64,000 bases of DNA from Leptospirillum sp. (GCA_027315205.1 DAHUYM010000006.1:92481-156480); one strand, 5' to 3'. Shown: positions 53,085 through 61,229, counted from the first letter of the stretch. Notes: generated by a model not told the origin, from the sequence alone. Program-made: numbers and translations.

Positions 53085-55010
53085 TTATTTTTTCGAGCGG
53101 CTCTTGACGTAGGCCAATGTTCCACCCGCCTTGACGATCTCGAGATCCCTGGAGGTCATGGTATGGGTGACAGGAATATCGATTCCCTTGGTCACGTTCT
53201 TAAGCGTAATGGGCTTCTGGTCGAGATGGGACGTGTCGAGTTCCAGCATGTCGTTTGGCTCGATCTTGTCGTAGTCCGCTTCATTCACGAACGTCAACGG
53301 CAGAATCCCGAAATTGATCAGGTTGGCCAGATGGATCCGGGCAAAAGCCTTGGTGATGACACCCTTGATCCCCAGGTACATGGGAGCCAGGGCCGCGTGC
53401 TCGCGGCTCGACCCTTGGCCGTAGTTGGTTCCTCCGACAATGAAACCGCCGCCTTCCTCTTTCGCACGTTTCGGGAATGTCGGGTCGACCGCCTCGAATA
53501 CGTACTGGGAAATCGCCGGGACGTTCGAACGAAGGGGCAGAACCTTGGCACCGGCCGGCATGATATGGTCTGTCGTAATATTGTCCCCGACCTTCAGGAG
53601 CAGTTTTCCTGAAATCTTTGAGGCGATCCTGTCACGGGTCGGTAGGGGCTTGATATTGGGTCCACGGAGAATTTCCACGGAATGTCCGTCAGACGGCGGG
53701 AAGATGAACATCTTGTCGTCCAGGACATATTTCTCAGGTATGTCGACCTGCTGGAATGCAACCCCAAGGTCCCGGGGATCGGTGATGGTTCCGGTAATGG
53801 CACACGCAGCCGCGACTTCCGGGCTTGCGAGGTAGACTTTCGCATCCTTGGTTCCGCTGCGTCCTTCGAAATTCCGGTTGAATGTCCGCACAGACACGCC
53901 TCCGGAGGGAGGAGCGAATCCCATCCCGATGCAGGGACCGCAAGCGCTTTCGAGAAGCCGCGCGCCGGACATGATAAGATTTCCCAAAACGCCGTTCTGG
54001 GAGATCATCTCGAGCGTCTGGCGGGAGCCCGGGGAAAATCCCAGGCTCACATTCGAATGGACCGTCTTGCCGGTCATGATCGACGAAATGGTCATCAGAT
54101 CCTTGTAGGAAGAGTTTGTGCAGGATCCGATCGCGACCTGGGCGACAGGCACTCCCTTGATCTCACGGACCTTGACGACGTTATCCGGAGAGTGGGGCTG
54201 GGCGATCAAGGGCTCCAGGGTGTTCAGATCGATTTCCACCGTTTCGTCGTACGTGGCGCCCGGATCCGACTCGAACGGAGCATAGTCCTTTTCCCGGCCC
54301 TGGGCTTTCAGATACTGGCGGGTTTTTTCGTCGCTCGGGAAAACCGATGTCGTGGCTCCCAGTTCCGCACCCATATTCGTGATCGTAGAACGCTCCGGCA
54401 CGGAGAGGGAACGAACACCTTCACCCCCATATTCGAAAATTCGGTTGACCCCGCCCTTCACGGTCAGCCGGCGGAGCAGTTCCAGAATAATGTCCTTGGC
54501 CGAAACGAAAGGCTGAAGTTTTCCGGTGAGCTTGACCAGAACGACTTTCGGCATGGTCGTATAGAAGGGCTCCCCTCCCATGGCCAGAGCGACGTCGAGA
54601 CCTCCGGCGCCGATTGCGATCATGCCAAGTCCCCCGTTGGTCGGGGTGTGGCTGTCGGAGCCCAGAAGCGTCTTGCCAGGCTTGCCGAACCGTTCGAGAT
54701 GAACCTGGTGGCAAATACCGTTTCCCGGACGGGAGAAAATGATCCCGTAACGGGTGGCCACCGTCTGAAGGTACCGGTGGTCGTCAGCATTTTCGAAGCC
54801 GGTCTGGAGCATGTTGTGATCGACGTATGACACGGAAAGTTCGGTCTTCACGCGGTCCAGGCCGAGAGCTTCGAACTGGAGGTACGACATGGTGCCCGTC
54901 GCATCCTGGGTCAGCGTCTGATCGATCTTGATGGCTATTTCTTTTCCCGGGATCAGTTCTCCGGAAACGAGGTGGGCTTTCAAAATCTTTTGGGTCAGGT
55001 TAAGCGCCAT
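53085..55010 (-). CDS. acnA: Aconitate hydratase
   Basis: A 641-aa 4Fe-4S enzyme that interconverts citrate and isocitrate. Cluster cysteines are in VAIGSCTNSS and ACGPCIGMGF; GSDSHTPTNGGLGMIAIGAGGLDVALAM and GGTNYGQGSSREHAAL are signatures. The length of about 640 residues matches the mitochondrial/anaerobe type rather than the 890-residue AcnA of E. coli. GGAG precedes the ATG. It lies inside the reductive TCA cluster. Confidence 0.96.
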   Translation of the reverse strand: MALNLTQKILKAHLVSGELIPGKEIAIKIDQTLTQDATGTMSYLQFEALGLDRVKTELSVSYVDHNMLQTGFENADDHRYLQTVATRYGIIFSRPGNGICHQVHLERFGKPGKTLLGSDSHTPTNGGLGMIAIGAGGLDVALAMGGEPFYTTMPKVVLVKLTGKLQPFVSAKDIILELLRRLTVKGGVNRIFEYGGEGVRSLSVPERSTITNMGAELGATTSVFPSDEKTRQYLKAQGREKDYAPFESDPGATYDETVEIDLNTLEPLIAQPHSPDNVVKVREIKGVPVAQVAIGSCTNSSYKDLMTISSIMTGKTVHSNVSLGFSPGSRQTLEMISQNGVLGNLIMSGARLLESACGPCIGMGFAPPSGGVSVRTFNRNFEGRSGTKDAKVYLASPEVAAACAITGTITDPRDLGVAFQQVDIPEKYVLDDKMFIFPPSDGHSVEILRGPNIKPLPTRDRIASKISGKLLLKVGDNITTDHIMPAGAKVLPLRSNVPAISQYVFEAVDPTFPKRAKEEGGGFIVGGTNYGQGSSREHAALAPMYLGIKGVITKAFARIHLANLINFGILPLTFVNEADYDKIEPNDMLELDTSHLDQKPITLKNVTKGIDIPVTHTMTSRDLEIVKAGGTLAYVKSRSKK

Positions 55011-55297
55011 TGCTTAATCTCCTTGAAGGTCTCATATTGAGGGAAAGAGCGAACCGTTCACCAATACCCCTGGGGCGTCCAGACAGAAAGTTCCATCGAT
55101 CCGGAGCGGCTTTGCATCCGGTGACAGGATCCTTTCCCGGAAAGATTGAATCGCGATCGGAAGCATGGAGGTGTTTCGTATAACGTTCCCCCGCCGCCTG
55201 GACAGGCAACAGGACACTTCCGAAAAACCCGGCCGGACCGGCGGAAAACAAACTCTCCACACCGGTCCGTGAATCGGGCCAAGAGCTCAAAAAGAAA

Positions 55298-55441
55298 TCA
55301 GGGCCAAGGCAAGCCTGTCGTGTGGTTGTTGATTTGGGCCGCCTTGCCCATGAACAACAAGAACAGCATGGTACCCCCAAGAATAAGCACTGCAATGATA
55401 AAATTTTTACCGAATGATTGCGTTGACTGTTCGTCGGCCAT
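55298..55441 (-). CDS. 47-aa single-helix membrane peptide
   Basis: A 47-codon frame between acnA and ccsB: ATG at 55441, TGA at 55298, with GGGGGGTGAG upstream. The product starts MADEQSTQSFGKNF, has one helix of about 17 residues (IIAVLILGGTMLFLLFM) and ends QINNHTTGLPWP. The layout of acidic start, helix and short polar tail looks like small subunits or assembly factors of membrane complexes. No family recognised. Codon use is like that of the neighbours. Confidence 0.7.
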   Translation of the reverse strand: MADEQSTQSFGKNFIIAVLILGGTMLFLLFMGKAAQINNHTTGLPWP

Positions 55442-55475
55442 TGCTTCTCACCCCCCTTCTAGTCGGTTGCGCTGC

Positions 55476-56462
55476 TCAATTGAGCGTGGAGTACAACGGC
55501 TTCACGTATTCGGTCGTGCTGTCTTCGAAATCTCTCGGAACCCCGAGGGATTCGATGGCAGTGACCAATTCGTGGTAATAGAACGCGATCTTGACGGGGC
55601 TCTTCTTTCCGGCCTTTTCCAACCTTGCGATCTTGTCGGTGGCCTTCCCCATTCCGCGTTCTACGATGGCGCCCGCATGCCCAAAAGCCACACCTTCCGG
55701 CATCCGCTCCTGAAACCGTCCCGAGATGAAAGCCGCCACCGGTTTCTTGAAAACACCCGCCTGAATCAATTCCGCCGCCTGTTCCTCGTAGGAACCGCCC
55801 GGCTCTCCAAGCATCACGACCCCTTTCACGTTGGGGTCATCCTTCAGTTCCGTCAAAACATCGGCATACGTCGTGTTGGATATGATATCCCCCCCAATGG
55901 CCAAAGCACAATAGGTCCCCCAACCTCGACGCTTGAACATTTCCGCTGTCGTCACAGTCAGACCGCCGCTCTTGGAAATGATCACAAGACCACCGGCCTT
56001 GAAGGCAATCGAAGGATCCTTCCCGCCGATGGCTCCAATCCGTCCCACAGACGGGACGAAACATCCGAGGCTCGTTCCACCGATGATGACCGCCCCTCGA
56101 CGGACCTTTTCCTGATAGATGATTTCCGAGTCCCGGATCGGAACATGTTCAGTAATGATATACAGAACCTTGATTCCCCCGTCGAGGCATTCCATGACGG
56201 CATCGAGCACAGAAACCGGCGGCACGTAGATAAGTGCGGTATTGATCGATGAACCGATCTTCGGGTCCTTGACCGCGTCGGACAACGTGTCGAATACCGG
56301 GACGGAAAGTTCGTTTGTCCCGCCTTTTCCAGGGGTGACCCCTGCCTTGATGATTCCGGGATACAGGACTTCGGATTCCTTGATCACCTGGGAAGCTTCC
56401 CGCCCGGTCGCACCTATTACAACAATGCCCGTCTTCTCGTTTAAATAAACAGGACCTTTCAA
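55476..56462 (-). CDS. ccsB: Citryl-CoA synthetase small (alpha-like) subunit
   Basis: About 328 aa, homologous to SucD and to the CoA-binding part of ATP-citrate lyase. [33 protein letters not shown] and the phosphohistidine region GVAFGHAGAIVERGMGKA (near residue 270) are visible. With CcsA it activates citrate to citryl-CoA. TTG at 56462 is preferred because AAGGAGG stands eight bases upstream; ATG at 56486 has no SD. Size matches the 36-kDa subunit of Hydrogenobacter. Confidence 0.9.
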   Translation of the reverse strand: MKGPVYLNEKTGIVVIGATGREASQVIKESEVLYPGIIKAGVTPGKGGTNELSVPVFDTLSDAVKDPKIGSSINTALIYVPPVSVLDAVMECLDGGIKVLYIITEHVPIRDSEIIYQEKVRRGAVIIGGTSLGCFVPSVGRIGAIGGKDPSIAFKAGGLVIISKSGGLTVTTAEMFKRRGWGTYCALAIGGDIISNTTYADVLTELKDDPNVKGVVMLGEPGGSYEEQAAELIQAGVFKKPVAAFISGRFQERMPEGVAFGHAGAIVERGMGKATDKIARLEKAGKKSPVKIAFYYHELVTAIESLGVPRDFEDSTTEYVKPLYSTLN

Positions 56463-56505
56463 GCCGATGCCTCCTTGATGATTCATGTCCAGCGAGGATT
56501 CTGTT

Positions 56506-57756
56506 TCAACCCAGTTCTTCTGGCTTGTATCCGATGTATTTGATCATTAGTTCCCTAAGCCGGATCGGGGCCTCAGTGATCGGAAGCTGGGAATCGTAAA
56601 TTTCGCCCTTGATCCCATTCCGGACAAAACATTCGTGAAGCATTTTCAACCCTTTGACGTACTCCGGACCACTCCTCCTTACGACCCAAATGAGGTTCGG
56701 ATCGAGCTTTCCTTCGGCCTTCATGTCGTCCAGCGCCTTGGCCAACCCTTCTCCCAGAGTGACGTCGATCCGGGTGTTGCTGGCCGTTCCTCCGCACACG
56801 AGGACGCCTTTCAATCCAGGCTTGGAAAGGATGATCCTTGCGATCTTGTACATTTTTTCCGCCGGGGGGTTTCCTCCGATGTCGGTCAGATTCGCAATGC
56901 GTAGCCCGGCTTCGATCGCCGTTTCGGCGGTCACGGTACTTCCGCCCCCACCGAAGGTCATGAGCGCGATATCCCCTTCCAGCTCCACATAAGATCCGGC
57001 CTTTCCGCGATGGTCTCCCTGGTCGATCAAAATCGCGTCCTGCTCCCGCTGGGTCAGCGGCCGTCCCATCCCGCCCCTGGCACCATACCGGACCGAAGGA
57101 GAAATGGAAGCATCGTCATCCAACAGGACCACAGCATCGGCGGCCACCAGTTTCTTCTTGTCCCCGACCTGGGCAACGACCAGGGGATTGATCTCGAGAA
57201 GGCGGCATTCGGTTTCCCAGAAGGCCCGATACACATTGACGATCAATTCGGAAAGCGGCCGAAGCATTTCCTTGTCGGAAAAGCCGATCTCGACCAGAAA
57301 CTTACGGATCTGGTAAGGATAGACGCTTCGAACGTCCTTGACGACATGCGTGAAGATAAGGGAAGGATTGATCTCTTCTATGTCCATTCCGCCGTGTTCG
57401 CTGAAAATGATGGCGGGCGCCCTGTCTTTGGTCGAATACGTGACGCTCAGATAATATTCCTTTTGTATGTTCAGTTTTTCTTCGACCAAGGCCCCAATGG
57501 ATTTTTCCCCATAAACCTCTCGGGTCGCCAAATCTTTGAAAACGGAGATGGCATGGGATTTGTCGGAGACGACTTTCACGGCACCGGCCTTTCCTCTTTT
57601 CCCTACCAGAACCATCGACTTGATCACAACCGCGGGTTCTTTTTCGATGAACTCCCTGACCTTGTCATTGGGTTCCGTGGCAAAAACGAATTTCGGAGCC
57701 GGTATATGGAATTTCCGGTAAATCGATTCAAGCGCTTCGTGTTCGTAAAGTTTCAT
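56506..57756 (-). CDS. ccsA: Citryl-CoA synthetase large (beta-like) subunit
   Basis: A 416-aa ATP-grasp protein homologous to SucC and to the N-terminal part of ATP-citrate lyase. MKLYEHEALESIYRKFHIPAP opens the fold; MVLVGKRGKAGAVKVV, CRLLEINPLVVAQVGDKKKLVAADAVV-type ATP/metal stretches and GVLVCGGTASNTRID are visible. The size agrees with the 46-kDa CcsA of Hydrogenobacter. AGGAGTGAGGG precedes the ATG. First gene of the cluster on this strand. Confidence 0.9.
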   Translation of the reverse strand: MKLYEHEALESIYRKFHIPAPKFVFATEPNDKVREFIEKEPAVVIKSMVLVGKRGKAGAVKVVSDKSHAISVFKDLATREVYGEKSIGALVEEKLNIQKEYYLSVTYSTKDRAPAIIFSEHGGMDIEEINPSLIFTHVVKDVRSVYPYQIRKFLVEIGFSDKEMLRPLSELIVNVYRAFWETECRLLEINPLVVAQVGDKKKLVAADAVVLLDDDASISPSVRYGARGGMGRPLTQREQDAILIDQGDHRGKAGSYVELEGDIALMTFGGGGSTVTAETAIEAGLRIANLTDIGGNPPAEKMYKIARIILSKPGLKGVLVCGGTASNTRIDVTLGEGLAKALDDMKAEGKLDPNLIWVVRRSGPEYVKGLKMLHECFVRNGIKGEIYDSQLPITEAPIRLRELMIKYIGYKPEELG

Positions 57757-57851
57757 CCACCCTCACTCCTGAAAAACGGCTCTTCGATTGGGATTTTCTC
57801 AATTGGGGGAAACCCGGCAGGCCAAGATTTCCAAAACAGCCAAATTGGGCT

Positions 57852-57881
57852 AAATTACCCCGAATTTCCCGTAAAAGTCAA
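57852..57881 (-). promoter_or_regulatory. Putative ccsA promoter
   Basis: On the minus strand TTGACT (57881-57876) and TAATTT (57857-57852) are separated by 18 bases, about 95 bases before the ccsA start. The -10 match is imperfect. Confidence 0.45.
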
Positions 57882-57911
57882 ATTTTCCGGGCTGAATTCG
57901 AAAGAGAAATG

Positions 57912-57977
57912 CACCTGATAGCCCATTTAATGAAAATGGGCCTTAAAATTCTCCAAACCAACCTTATTTATCAGGTG
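57912..57977. repeat. Nested inverted repeat between ccsA and tRNA-Glu
   Basis: CACCTGATA (57912-57920) and TATCAGGTG (57969-57977) are perfect complements and enclose a second hairpin, GCCCATTT / AAATGGGC (57921-57941). The element lies between the candidate ccsA promoter and the tRNA-Glu promoter, outside both expected transcripts. A regulator-binding site or structural element is possible. Confidence 0.6.
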
Positions 57978-57994
57978 ACTTTAAAAAACCGTGT

Positions 57995-58021
57995 TTGACA
58001 AAACATAATACCCAATATAGA
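57995..58021 (+). promoter_or_regulatory. Putative tRNA-Glu promoter
   Basis: TTGACA at 57995-58000 and TATAGA at 58016-58021 (15-base spacer), 29 bases before the tRNA. Confidence 0.5.
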
Positions 58022-58050
58022 CTTCCCAATTGTTTTTCGTCTACCTCTAC

Positions 58051-58128
58051 GTCCCCATCGTCTAGTTAGGCCTAGGACATCGCCCTTTCACGGCGGTAAC
58101 ACCGGTTCAAATCCGGTTGGGGACGCCA
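58051..58128 (+). tRNA. tRNA-Glu(TTC)
   Basis: A 78-nt cloverleaf with encoded CCA. The acceptor GTCCCCA pairs fully with TGGGGAC, discriminator G. The anticodon stem-loop CCGCC / CTTTCAC / GGCGG gives anticodon TTC. The T-arm ACCGG-TTCAAAT-CCGGT is intact. Its 3' end is repeated at 60221-60232, suggesting use as an integration site. Confidence 0.97.
58119..58128 (+). repeat. Putative attL (3' end of tRNA-Glu)
   Basis: The last bases of the tRNA, GGGGACGCCA, recur 2.1 kb downstream in the same orientation as TGGGACGCCA, with nine bases exact and 11 of 12 when extended to TTGGGGACGCCA. Confidence 0.5.
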
Positions 58129-58203
58129 ATACAGCTCATTCAAGAAAACATCTTTACCTTCCCTAAAATCCACTTATCTTCCTCGCCGACGAATGTTTTT
58201 GTG

Positions 58204-59511
58204 TTATATCGAATGTCTGATTTTACCCAGGCGATGCATCATGCCTTCGCTAATTGATCCCGCCATTTCTTCCGGAAAATCCGGAGGCAGGTTTTTTAAC
58301 ACACTGTCGATAGCATCCGGTGTTTGCACAAGTAATTCCTCCAGGAGTGTTTGAACATTGCGGGCCGGCATGCCGGAGTCTTCTGCCGTCTCGATGAAAT
58401 GGCGCGGAACAATGGTGTTGATTGTGTAATGACGTCTCTTGCCGACAGACAGGGCGAGCTTCACCTTGTTCCGCGTAATCTGGCCGGTATCGAAATAGGG
58501 CTGCGCTGACATCACGTCATAAAGAGGCGTCATATGAAACCTCCCCCCAGGACCCAGATAAATACTAAAATTCTTGGCGTGACCGTCCGTAGCGCCCATA
58601 AGCCAGAAAACAATCACGGCTTTCATAAACATTTTTTGATCATACTCGGGATCGTCACTGCCTTTGAGCAATGTGAGAATGTCACCGATGCCTGGACCCC
58701 CGTCCGCTTCGTATTTCAAAGTTGGCGGCACAGACAAGGCTTGGCAGCAGTCTTCCTGGGGGAGTCGAAGGAGACGTCCATCGCCGGTCCAGAGGCGATC
58801 AAAGCGCTCGACCACGAGAACGCGCTTGCCACCCAATTCCATCATGTTCGTCTTGGCGGTGGACAGGCCAAGCGCTGCTGTGAACTGCATGCATAAGTAT
58901 TCATTTTCAACGCTCATAGAGAAATCGAGACCCTCTCGTCTGCCAATCTGAGGTTTTAGAATATGAGTGGTTGCAGTATTACCGTGGGGGATGCACCATT
59001 GATCATTCCAAAAAAGCAGAGCGGTTTTTTCCTGTACGCCAGCGATCGACATGCGGAATTCGCCTGCCTCCGTGAGACCCAACGGCGTTCTGCCCAGATC
59101 CTCGAGAATGCGCGCAATGTCATTGTTTGAAATGGGACGTCCGCTGATTTGCCCCACAGGTCCCGGCCCTTCTCCATCCGGCAAGAACTGGAGTGCTCCA
59201 GCGCAATCGCGGCCGATAACGGAAAGAAGGCTGTAGGCATCATAGCCTTCCGCCTTGACGCGCGCGGCGAGACGACGGCGTATATCCTCATTGTCCGGAA
59301 GCAGATTGTCAAAAACGGCAACGACGGGGGCACCGACATAACGGTTTTCACGCAATGGCAGGGAGAGAGAAATCGGCAGGGCGGCTTCCCAGTCCAGCCA
59401 AGAGGCATCGTACTGGAAGTCAATGGCGCCCGTACCTTGCCGCCGCAGGAGACCGACGAGGCACCCGTTCAGAAAAACATTCAGCGGTATATGCGTTTGT
59501 CGCCGAGCCAT
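58204..59511 (-). CDS. hipA: Type II toxin HipA (Ser/Thr kinase)
   Basis: A 435-aa HipA kinase. LPLRENRYVGAPVVAVFDNLLPDNE lies in the N-terminal part; the substrate loop SIAGVQEKTALLF, RVLVVERFDRL, and the catalytic loop GATDGHAKNFSIYLGPGG with Asp and Asn are intact, so it looks functional. HipA phosphorylates glutamyl-tRNA synthetase and causes persistence. It sits next to a tRNA-Glu gene and shares one base with the antitoxin stop region. Base composition is less GC-rich than the core genes, suggesting transfer. Confidence 0.94.
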   Translation of the reverse strand: MARRQTHIPLNVFLNGCLVGLLRRQGTGAIDFQYDASWLDWEAALPISLSLPLRENRYVGAPVVAVFDNLLPDNEDIRRRLAARVKAEGYDAYSLLSVIGRDCAGALQFLPDGEGPGPVGQISGRPISNNDIARILEDLGRTPLGLTEAGEFRMSIAGVQEKTALLFWNDQWCIPHGNTATTHILKPQIGRREGLDFSMSVENEYLCMQFTAALGLSTAKTNMMELGGKRVLVVERFDRLWTGDGRLLRLPQEDCCQALSVPPTLKYEADGGPGIGDILTLLKGSDDPEYDQKMFMKAVIVFWLMGATDGHAKNFSIYLGPGGRFHMTPLYDVMSAQPYFDTGQITRNKVKLALSVGKRRHYTINTIVPRHFIETAEDSGMPARNVQTLLEELLVQTPDAIDSVLKNLPPDFPEEMAGSISEGMMHRLGKIRHSI

Positions 59512-59762
59512 CAGAACAAGCCCGCAATATCCTGTGCGGAGGCTTTCGTTCGGGGCCTTATTACGACCTCAAGACCAAGCGCAGCCATGACATCTAGCAG
59601 CGTACCGAGTCGGGAATTTGCCTCTCCTGATTCCAGCTTCGAGATGGTGGCCTGACGAAGACTTGTTTTTACACCCAACTCATTCTGGGTTAGCTTGGCC
59701 TGACGGCGCTGGCGCTGGATAATCGCCCCGATCTGTTTGGCTGAACGCGCAATCTGTTCCAT
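59511..59762 (-). CDS. hipB: Antitoxin HipB (Xre-type)
   Basis: An 83-aa helix-turn-helix protein. The HTH covers about residues 13-60 with QRRQAKLTQNELGVKTSL and ATISKLESGEANSRLGTLLDVMAALGLEV, typical of HipB. ATG at 59762 is chosen because GAGAGG lies seven bases upstream; ATG at 59777 has none. It represses the operon by binding inverted repeats upstream and neutralises HipA. Confidence 0.92.
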   Translation of the reverse strand: MEQIARSAKQIGAIIQRQRRQAKLTQNELGVKTSLRQATISKLESGEANSRLGTLLDVMAALGLEVVIRPRTKASAQDIAGLF

Positions 59763-59807
59763 AGCTGCACCTCTCATTTTTATACGTGATACCGAATACG
59801 ATCAGTT

Positions 59808-59853
59808 TATACGCCTTCACGTATTAATTTTCAATATGCGCATTCGCGTATAT
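59808..59853. promoter_or_regulatory. Candidate HipB operators
   Basis: Two inverted repeats before hipB: ATACG (59809-59813) with CGTAT (59820-59824), and ATATGCG (59834-59840) with CGTATAT (59847-59853, one mismatch). The half-sites are alike and about 25 bases apart, fitting cooperative binding by a dimeric HipB. Confidence 0.55.
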
Positions 59854-59907
59854 AAATGAGTATGTTCGGACTATTGTCTGGAACCCTCTGATATTCTGAG
59901 CAAGCAT

Positions 59908-59926
59908 CCACCGGCAGAGCCGGTGG
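59908..59926. repeat. Hairpin 1 (CCACCGGC / GCCGGTGG)
   Basis: A perfect 8-bp stem over an AGA loop. A similar sequence, TCCACCGGCAAAACCGGT, occurs at 60124-60140. The pair encloses about 230 bases, as would be expected of a small palindrome-associated element. Confidence 0.6.
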
Positions 59927-60125
59927 CTTTAAGATCGCAGCCCTTCAAAGAGGCCTGATCGCAATCGGGAAAACAAAACAACCAGGACCGCACCCAAATG
60001 TCTTGTCCTGCACGCAATCTGGCCCAAAACATCCGGGCGTCGCCTCTTGGTTACCCTTTTCTACATCATATGATGAGGTCGCTATCGTCCGGGGCCGATC
60101 CCAGAACTGTCAAACTTTGGGAGTC

Positions 60126-60140
60126 CACCGGCAAAACCGG
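60126..60140. repeat. Hairpin 2 (related to hairpin 1)
   Basis: ACCGG and CCGGT pair over a CAAAA loop. The flanking TCCACCGGCA is shared with hairpin 1. Confidence 0.5.
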
Positions 60141-60220
60141 TAATTTACCCAGGAGAGATTATCCACAAACTTCCCATGAACTCAGCATAAACAGACTGGT
60201 TATATAAAGGATTAATCACA

Positions 60221-60232
60221 TTTGGGACGCCA
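60221..60232 (+). repeat. Putative attR: copy of tRNA-Glu 3' end
   Basis: TTTGGGACGCCA matches the tRNA-Glu end TTGGGGACGCCA at 11 of 12 positions, in direct orientation. With 58119-58128 it brackets hipBA and the two hairpins. No integrase is present inside. Confidence 0.5.
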
Positions 60233-60321
60233 TTTTTTCACCTATACTGCAACCTATTTCAAACTGAACCTCCAAGGATTTTTAATTTTTGTGGTCTTCC
60301 CGTCACCAACCGACATCAACA

Positions 60322-60362
60322 CTGCGCCTGCAGTGGCAGCATATGCTACCATCCAGGCGCAG
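60322..60362. repeat. 41-bp near-perfect palindrome after the SDR gene
   Basis: CTGCGCCTG and CAGGCGCAG form the ends; the middle continues as TGGcAGCAT / ATGCTaCCA with one extra base. It lies nine bases after the SDR stop (minus strand). It may act as a terminator without U run or as a recombination or protein-binding site. Confidence 0.65.
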
Positions 60363-60370
60363 TCCAACAA

Positions 60371-61108
60371 TTATATTTGGGCTGTCCCGCCATCGACGAA
60401 GAGCTCTATGCCGGTGACAAAACTGGAATCGCTCGAAGCGAGAAAGAGCGCGGCAGACGCGATTTCTTCCGGTTCACCGATACGGCCCATCGGAATCAAG
60501 GAAATGAACTGGTCCTTTACTTCTTTTGGAACGCCGACGAATATACCGGTATCGATCGGGCCGGGACTAATGACATTCACGCGAATCTTTCGCGGCGCGA
60601 GATCGACGGTCCATGTCCGTGCAAAGGACCGAATGGCGGCTTTGCTTGCGTTATATACGCTGAGCCCGGGAAAGCCTTTCGCTCCGGCGATGGAACCCGT
60701 CATAATGATCGATCCGCCATCCCTCAGCAGTGGCAGCGCTTTTTGCACCGTGAAAAGCGTTCCACGCACATTGAGGTTGAACGTTTTGTCAAAGTTTTCT
60801 TCGGTGATTGAGCCGAGGGGAATGTTAAACTCCCCAAGCCCCGCGCTGGCATAAAGCACGTCGATATGCCCTTTTTCTTTTTCGATTATGTCGTAGAGGC
60901 GGTCGAGATCGGACAGCTTGCCTGCATCTCCCTGAACGCCGGTAACATTCTTGCCGATAGACTTTACCGCAACGTCCAGTTCTTTCTGACGGCGGCCCGT
61001 AATGAAAACATAGGCACCTTCCTCAACAAAAAGTTTTGCCGTCGCCAATGCCAACCCGGACGTAGCCCCCGTAATTACGGCGACTTTTCCTTCGAGTTTC
61101 TTAGTCAT
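60371..61108 (-). CDS. SDR family oxidoreductase
   Basis: A 245-aa classical short-chain dehydrogenase. The cofactor motif [14 protein letters not shown] has Ala in the place of the third glycine, followed by [10 protein letters not shown], which favours [13 protein letters not shown] (Ser) and YNASKAA (Tyr, Lys) complete the catalytic site. [16 protein letters not shown] ends the protein. It is divergent from hxlR, a common arrangement in which the regulator controls a reductase responding to quinones or aldehydes. Substrate unknown. Likely acquired. Confidence 0.9.
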   Translation of the reverse strand: MTKKLEGKVAVITGATSGLALATAKLFVEEGAYVFITGRRQKELDVAVKSIGKNVTGVQGDAGKLSDLDRLYDIIEKEKGHIDVLYASAGLGEFNIPLGSITEENFDKTFNLNVRGTLFTVQKALPLLRDGGSIIMTGSIAGAKGFPGLSVYNASKAAIRSFARTWTVDLAPRKIRVNVISPGPIDTGIFVGVPKEVKDQFISLIPMGRIGEPEEIASAALFLASSDSSFVTGIELFVDGGTAQI

Positions 61109-61182
61109 GATCGATCTCCTTAATTATGATGGGTTGTTCAATGTGCGTTTTCAGTATGAGTCTATACTATACTATGCTCCAG

Positions 61183-61202
61183 TACTTACGTTATGGTAAG
61201 TA
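61183..61202. promoter_or_regulatory. HxlR operator candidate
   Basis: TACTTAC (61183-61189) and GTAAGTA (61196-61202) form a perfect inverted repeat around GTTATG, midway between the divergent SDR and hxlR genes. HxlR/YodB-type regulators bind TACT-n-AGTA sites, which this matches. Confidence 0.7.
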
Positions 61203-61229
61203 TTAACCCGGACCAGTCAAGGAGAAGAC

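Larger units (their letters stand above)
59854..60370. other. Non-coding interval downstream of the hipB promoter
   Basis: About 500 bases without a supported gene. It contains two related hairpins (59908-59926 and 60126-60140), the putative attR repeat (60221-60232) and a 41-bp palindrome (60322-60362). A 69-codon frame at 59998 has no recognisable family and a poor start. Confidence 0.55.

Noticed and set aside
55032..55262. Short minus-strand frames between acnA and the 47-aa gene
   Set aside because: Several overlapping frames of 44-76 codons lack an SD and resemble no family; a 44-codon one starting near 55163 cannot be excluded.
59998..60207. 69-codon plus-strand frame
   Set aside because: It has no family resemblance and crosses hairpin 2; likely chance.
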